NCBI GenBank assembly: GCA_031267855.1
Contig: JAIRYH010000009.1
Span: 1 to 7,247 of the forward strand
Source of the DNA: Prevotellaceae bacterium
GTDB lineage: Bacteria > Bacteroidota > Bacteroidia > Bacteroidales > UBA932
Reading direction: 5' to 3'
DNA length: 7,247 nt
Shown here: positions 5,662 through 7,247 of the stretch, in pieces
Layout of the letters: each line of letters opens with the position of its first letter
Numbering within the stretch: position 1 is the first letter of the stretch
Translations under genes and position numbers: made by a program
Notes under the pieces: model-generated
Told to the model about the DNA's origin: nothing
Seen by the model: only the letters and a program-made list of their open reading frames with translations
Database searches by the model: none

Positions 5662-6221
5662 CAGACGTTTTCCAACAGTCACTGCAAACCCTGCGTCACG
5701 GCGGGCTGCTGCTTTACCCGACCGATACGCTGTGGGGCGTCGGCTGCGATGCAACCAGCGAAAAAGCCGTAGAAAAACTCTGTGCCCTGAAACGGCGCAC
5801 CGGCGGCAAAAGCCTTATCCTGCTGGTTTCCGGCATGGACATGATAAGCCGCTACGTGCCGCACATTCCCGACATCGCCCGCCGGCTAACCGACATTGCC
5901 GGCATGCCGCTCACGTTGATTTACCCGCAGGCCGGCGGGCTGGCGGCGAACGTGGCGGCAGCCGACGGAACCGTCGCCATGCGGATTGTGCGGCATGACT
6001 TTTGCCAAAAATTGCTGCAGCGGTTCCGCCTGCCGCTGGTGTCCACCTCCGCCAACCTGTCGGGACAGCCGGCGCCTGCCGCCTTTGCACAGATTTCCGA
6101 AGAAATAAAAAACGGCTGCGACTTTATCGTCCCGCCGGAATACGAAGGCGCACCCACCCGCAAGCCTTCTTCCCTCATCAAAATCGGACGGCACGCCGAA
6201 GTGGAAGTAATCAGGAAATGA
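5658..6221 (+). CDS. tsaC: L-threonylcarbamoyladenylate synthase (TsaC/YrdC family)
   Basis: A 187-residue YrdC-domain enzyme making threonylcarbamoyl-AMP from threonine, bicarbonate and ATP, the first step of t6A37 formation in ANN-decoding tRNAs; TsaB, TsaD and TsaE complete it. Motifs: YPTDTLWGVGCDA (20-32), the KxR..K signature with K45, R47 and K51 in KRRTGGKSL, PLTLIYP (84-90), VAMRIVRHDF (106-115) and STSANLSGQP (129-138). A late PSSLIKIG (170-177) stands where many members have PSTIVD. The KxR..K residues favour TsaC over the paralogue YciO. It lacks the C-terminal Sua5 domain, as in the short bacterial form. The ATG at 5658 overlaps the glycosyltransferase stop (ATGA), a coupled start without a good Shine-Dalgarno. 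One base after its stop a GTTGAAA array begins. Confidence 0.92.
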   Translation: MTDVFQQSLQTLRHGGLLLYPTDTLWGVGCDATSEKAVEKLCALKRRTGGKSLILLVSGMDMISRYVPHIPDIARRLTDIAGMPLTLIYPQAGGLAANVAAADGTVAMRIVRHDFCQKLLQRFRLPLVSTSANLSGQPAPAAFAQISEEIKNGCDFIVPPEYEGAPTRKPSSLIKIGRHAEVEVIRK

Positions 6222-6253
6222 GTTGAAAGTTGAAAGTTGAAAGTTGAAAGTTG
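6222..6253 (+). repeat. Heptamer array GTTGAAA x4 after tsaC
   Basis: GTTGAAA at 6222-6228, 6229-6235, 6236-6242 and 6243-6249, then GTTG running into the core repeat. It starts at the base after the tsaC stop codon. It is the same family and strand as 2898-2932, and the reverse complement of 2997-3028. Confidence 0.92.
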
Positions 6254-6280
6254 CGACAAGCGCACAGCCGCGTCAGCCAA
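6253..6280 (-). repeat. Dispersed GC-rich core repeat, copy 3 (28 bp, inverted)
   Basis: Its reverse complement reads TTGGCTGACG, CGGCTGTGCG, CTTGTCGC and agrees with 2969-2996 at 23 of 28 positions. In this orientation it is again followed by AACTTTC units (here 6222-6253 read on the minus strand) and preceded by another AT-rich heptamer array. The whole block therefore appears to be an inverted copy of the arrangement upstream of the EEP gene. Confidence 0.75.
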
Positions 6281-6313
6281 TTCCTAATTCCTAATTCCTA
6301 ATTCTTAATTCTT
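6279..6313 (+). repeat. Heptamer array AATTCCT x3, AATTCTT x2
   Basis: Five 7-bp units: AATTCCT at 6279, 6286 and 6293, AATTCTT at 6300 and 6307, then AATTAAT leading directly to the thioesterase ATG at 6321. The array takes up most of the leader of that gene, so no promoter box or Shine-Dalgarno is recognisable there. Confidence 0.9.
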
Positions 6314-6320
6314 AATTAAT

Positions 6321-6728
6321 ATGTATTCGATTCCCGTACAAATTCGTTTCAGTGACATTGACGGCGTGGGACACGTCAACAATGCCGTGTACAACGACTA
6401 TTTTGACGTCGGCAGGCTAAATTATTTCAAAGAAGCATTCGGGCGAACGCTGCAGTGGGGCGCCGGGAAAACGCTGGTGCTCGTGCATACCGGGGCGGAT
6501 TACCTGCAGCCCACTTTTTTGTACGACACGGTGGAAGTCCGCACTTCGGTAACGGAAGTGGGCAACCGGAGCGTGAAAATGAAGCAGTACATTGTCGCCG
6601 CCGACGGTTCGGTGCGCGTGGAAGGCTGCAGCGTCCTTTCCACTTATGACATGGACACCGGCAAGTCCTTCCCGATGCCTGCCGCATGGCGCGAAAAAAT
6701 AACGGCATTCGAAAAACGGATGCGCTGA
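6321..6728 (+). CDS. Acyl-CoA thioesterase, hotdog fold (4HBT/YbgC-like)
   Basis: A 135-residue single-domain hotdog protein that probably hydrolyses acyl-CoA or a related thioester in the cytoplasm. The N-terminal signature is IRFSDIDGVGHVNNAVYNDYFDVGR split across residues 8-32, with D12 and D14 before the family GHVNN motif (17-21), the usual site of the catalytic acid and substrate-binding helix in 4-hydroxybenzoyl-CoA thioesterase relatives. The strands LVLVHTGADYLQPTF (52-66) and DTVEVRTSVTEVGNRSVKM (69-87) fit the hotdog sheet. Length is normal for the family. Substrate chain length cannot be told. The start at 6321 puts the conserved signature at the expected place near the N-terminus. 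It is the last recognisable gene in the window; its stop overlaps one arm of a small hairpin. Confidence 0.9.
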   Translation: MYSIPVQIRFSDIDGVGHVNNAVYNDYFDVGRLNYFKEAFGRTLQWGAGKTLVLVHTGADYLQPTFLYDTVEVRTSVTEVGNRSVKMKQYIVAADGSVRVEGCSVLSTYDMDTGKSFPMPAAWREKITAFEKRMR

Positions 6729-6742
6729 TGCGGTTAGCGCAT
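6720..6742 (+). other. Small hairpin overlapping the thioesterase stop codon
   Basis: ATGCGCT (6720-6726) and AGCGCAT (6736-6742) form a perfect 7-bp stem with a 9-base loop. There is no T-run afterwards, so it is not a standard intrinsic terminator, although it sits where transcription of the gene run might end. A second weak dyad, CCGGG/CCCGG, lies at 6783-6798. Confidence 0.35.
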
Positions 6743-6825
6743 GGCTGCGATGCGCTGCACGATGTTCTGCCGCGAGCAATCACCGGGCTCCTTCCCGGGG
6801 CATGCAGCAGCCGGTTTATACAACA

Positions 6826-6927
6826 GCGACCTGCGACCTGCGATTTGCGACACGCGACACGCGACACGCGACTTGCGACACGCGATTTGCGCCGGCTTCC
6901 GGTCGCCGGTCGCCCGTTGCGTGTCGC
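6826..6927 (+). repeat. GCGACNN heptamer array x9 with inverted array x4
   Basis: Nine units run 6826-6888: GCGACCT x2, GCGATTT, GCGACAC x3, GCGACTT, GCGACAC, GCGATTT. After an 11-base gap (6889-6899), four units in the opposite sense follow at 6900-6927: CGGTCGC x2, CCGTTGC, GTGTCGC (as reverse complements GCGACCG x2, GCAACGG, GCGACAC). The first five positions are largely constant and the last two vary, unlike the uniform units of the other arrays. It can fold into a hairpin with an 11-base loop. Confidence 0.85.
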
Positions 6928-6998
6928 ACTATCCGAGCGCATTTTACCCCTGTGTCCGCTTTCATGGCCGGCCTTCGGGCATGCTTCCGACACGTGTT

Positions 6999-7247
6999 GG
7001 AACCCTCCCGCAGGCTTACAGAACCCTTTCCACACCTTGATGAAACCCTCCCGCAGGGCTACGAAGCCCTTTCCCCTATTAGTGGAAACCCTCCCGCAGG
7101 GCTACGAAGCACTTTCCCCTATTAGGGGAAACCCTCCCGCAGGGCTACGAAGCACTTTCCCCTAGTAGGGGAAACCTTCCCGCATGGCTACGGGGCACTT
7201 TCCCGTATGAGCGGAATCCCTCCCGCGGGGCTTCGAAGCCCTGTCGC
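6999..7247 (+). repeat. 43-bp tandem repeat, five full units plus a partial, running off the right edge
   Basis: Units start at 6999, 7042, 7085, 7128, 7171 and 7214 with a constant 43-bp period and no spacers. Units 7085 and 7128 differ at one base; outer units are more diverged. Each unit contains CCCTCCCGCAGGGCTACGAA and a TTTCCCCTA/TAGGGGAAA dyad across the unit junction: perfect 9-bp arms with a one-base centre at 7113-7131 and 7156-7174, and one mismatch at 7070-7088. A second dyad, AGGGCT-ACGA-AGCCCT, is intact at 7055-7070 and becomes a 14-bp palindrome at 7228-7241. The period is not a multiple of three, so it is not a protein repeat. Confidence 0.93.

Larger units (their letters stand above)
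6729..7247. other. Long non-coding, repeat-rich region
   Basis: No convincing gene is seen in these 519 bases. Open frames cross it on the plus strand, but they overlap each other in several frames and simply translate the repeats. It holds an inverted pair of GCGACNN heptamer arrays (6826-6927) and a 43-bp tandem repeat (6999-7247). I see nothing definite in 6743-6825 or 6928-6998 beyond a weak dyad at 6783-6798. Confidence 0.7.

Noticed and set aside
6686..7165. Plus-strand frames of about 100-160 codons over the right-end repeats
   Set aside because: They overlap the thioesterase gene and one another, translate the heptamer and 43-bp repeats, and the 43-bp period shifts the frame at every unit.
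6999..7247. CRISPR array
   Set aside because: The 43-bp units are directly adjoining and similar along their entire length, with no variable spacers and no cas genes nearby.

Overview
This window most likely comes from a Bacteroidota (Bacteroidales-type) chromosome. The evidence is a pair of promoters matching the Bacteroidota sigma-70 pattern (TTTG, about 19 bases, TAnnTTTG), a lack of strong Shine-Dalgarno sequences, and protein sequences (LepA, the rhomboid protease beside a membrane-anchored EEP hydrolase, short TsaC) that read like Bacteroidales versions. Coding DNA is GC-rich by eye (mid-50s to 60s percent), while most gene borders carry AT-rich repeats. No tRNA, rRNA, CRISPR array or transposase is visible. 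Assignments rest on reading motifs, not on database searches.

Layout: the left edge holds the 5' end of a minus-strand gene that runs out of the window, with its own promoter. A divergent promoter at about 251-258 starts a run of seven plus-strand genes: lepA (elongation factor 4), a rhomboid intramembrane protease, a membrane-anchored endonuclease/exonuclease/phosphatase-fold protein, a small four-helix bundle protein of the 23S rRNA intervening-sequence (IVP) family, a GT4 glycosyltransferase, tsaC (t6A tRNA modification, overlapping the glycosyltransferase by 4 bases) and a hotdog-fold acyl-CoA thioesterase. The last 519 bases (6729-7247) appear non-coding and are mostly repeats.

The genes are a mix of translation/tRNA housekeeping (lepA, tsaC), membrane or envelope functions (rhomboid, EEP protein, glycosyltransferase) and lipid metabolism (thioesterase). 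They share a strand and probably in part a transcript, but do not form one obvious pathway.

The most unusual content is between the genes. Nearly every gap carries short tandem arrays whose unit is exactly 7 bp but whose sequence differs from gap to gap (TAAGAAC, GTTGAAA, ATTTTGA, AATTCCT, ATTCACC, GCGACNN); two more have 8-bp units. The arrays begin at or within a few bases of stop codons, and in three places an array is followed by its own inverted copy. One inverted pair tightly brackets the IVP-family gene, giving a 440-bp unit that resembles the intervening sequences of 23S rRNA genes but lies between two protein genes. A GC-rich core of 18-28 bp recurs three times beside the heptamer arrays. 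The right end holds a 43-bp tandem repeat with two dyad symmetries per unit.
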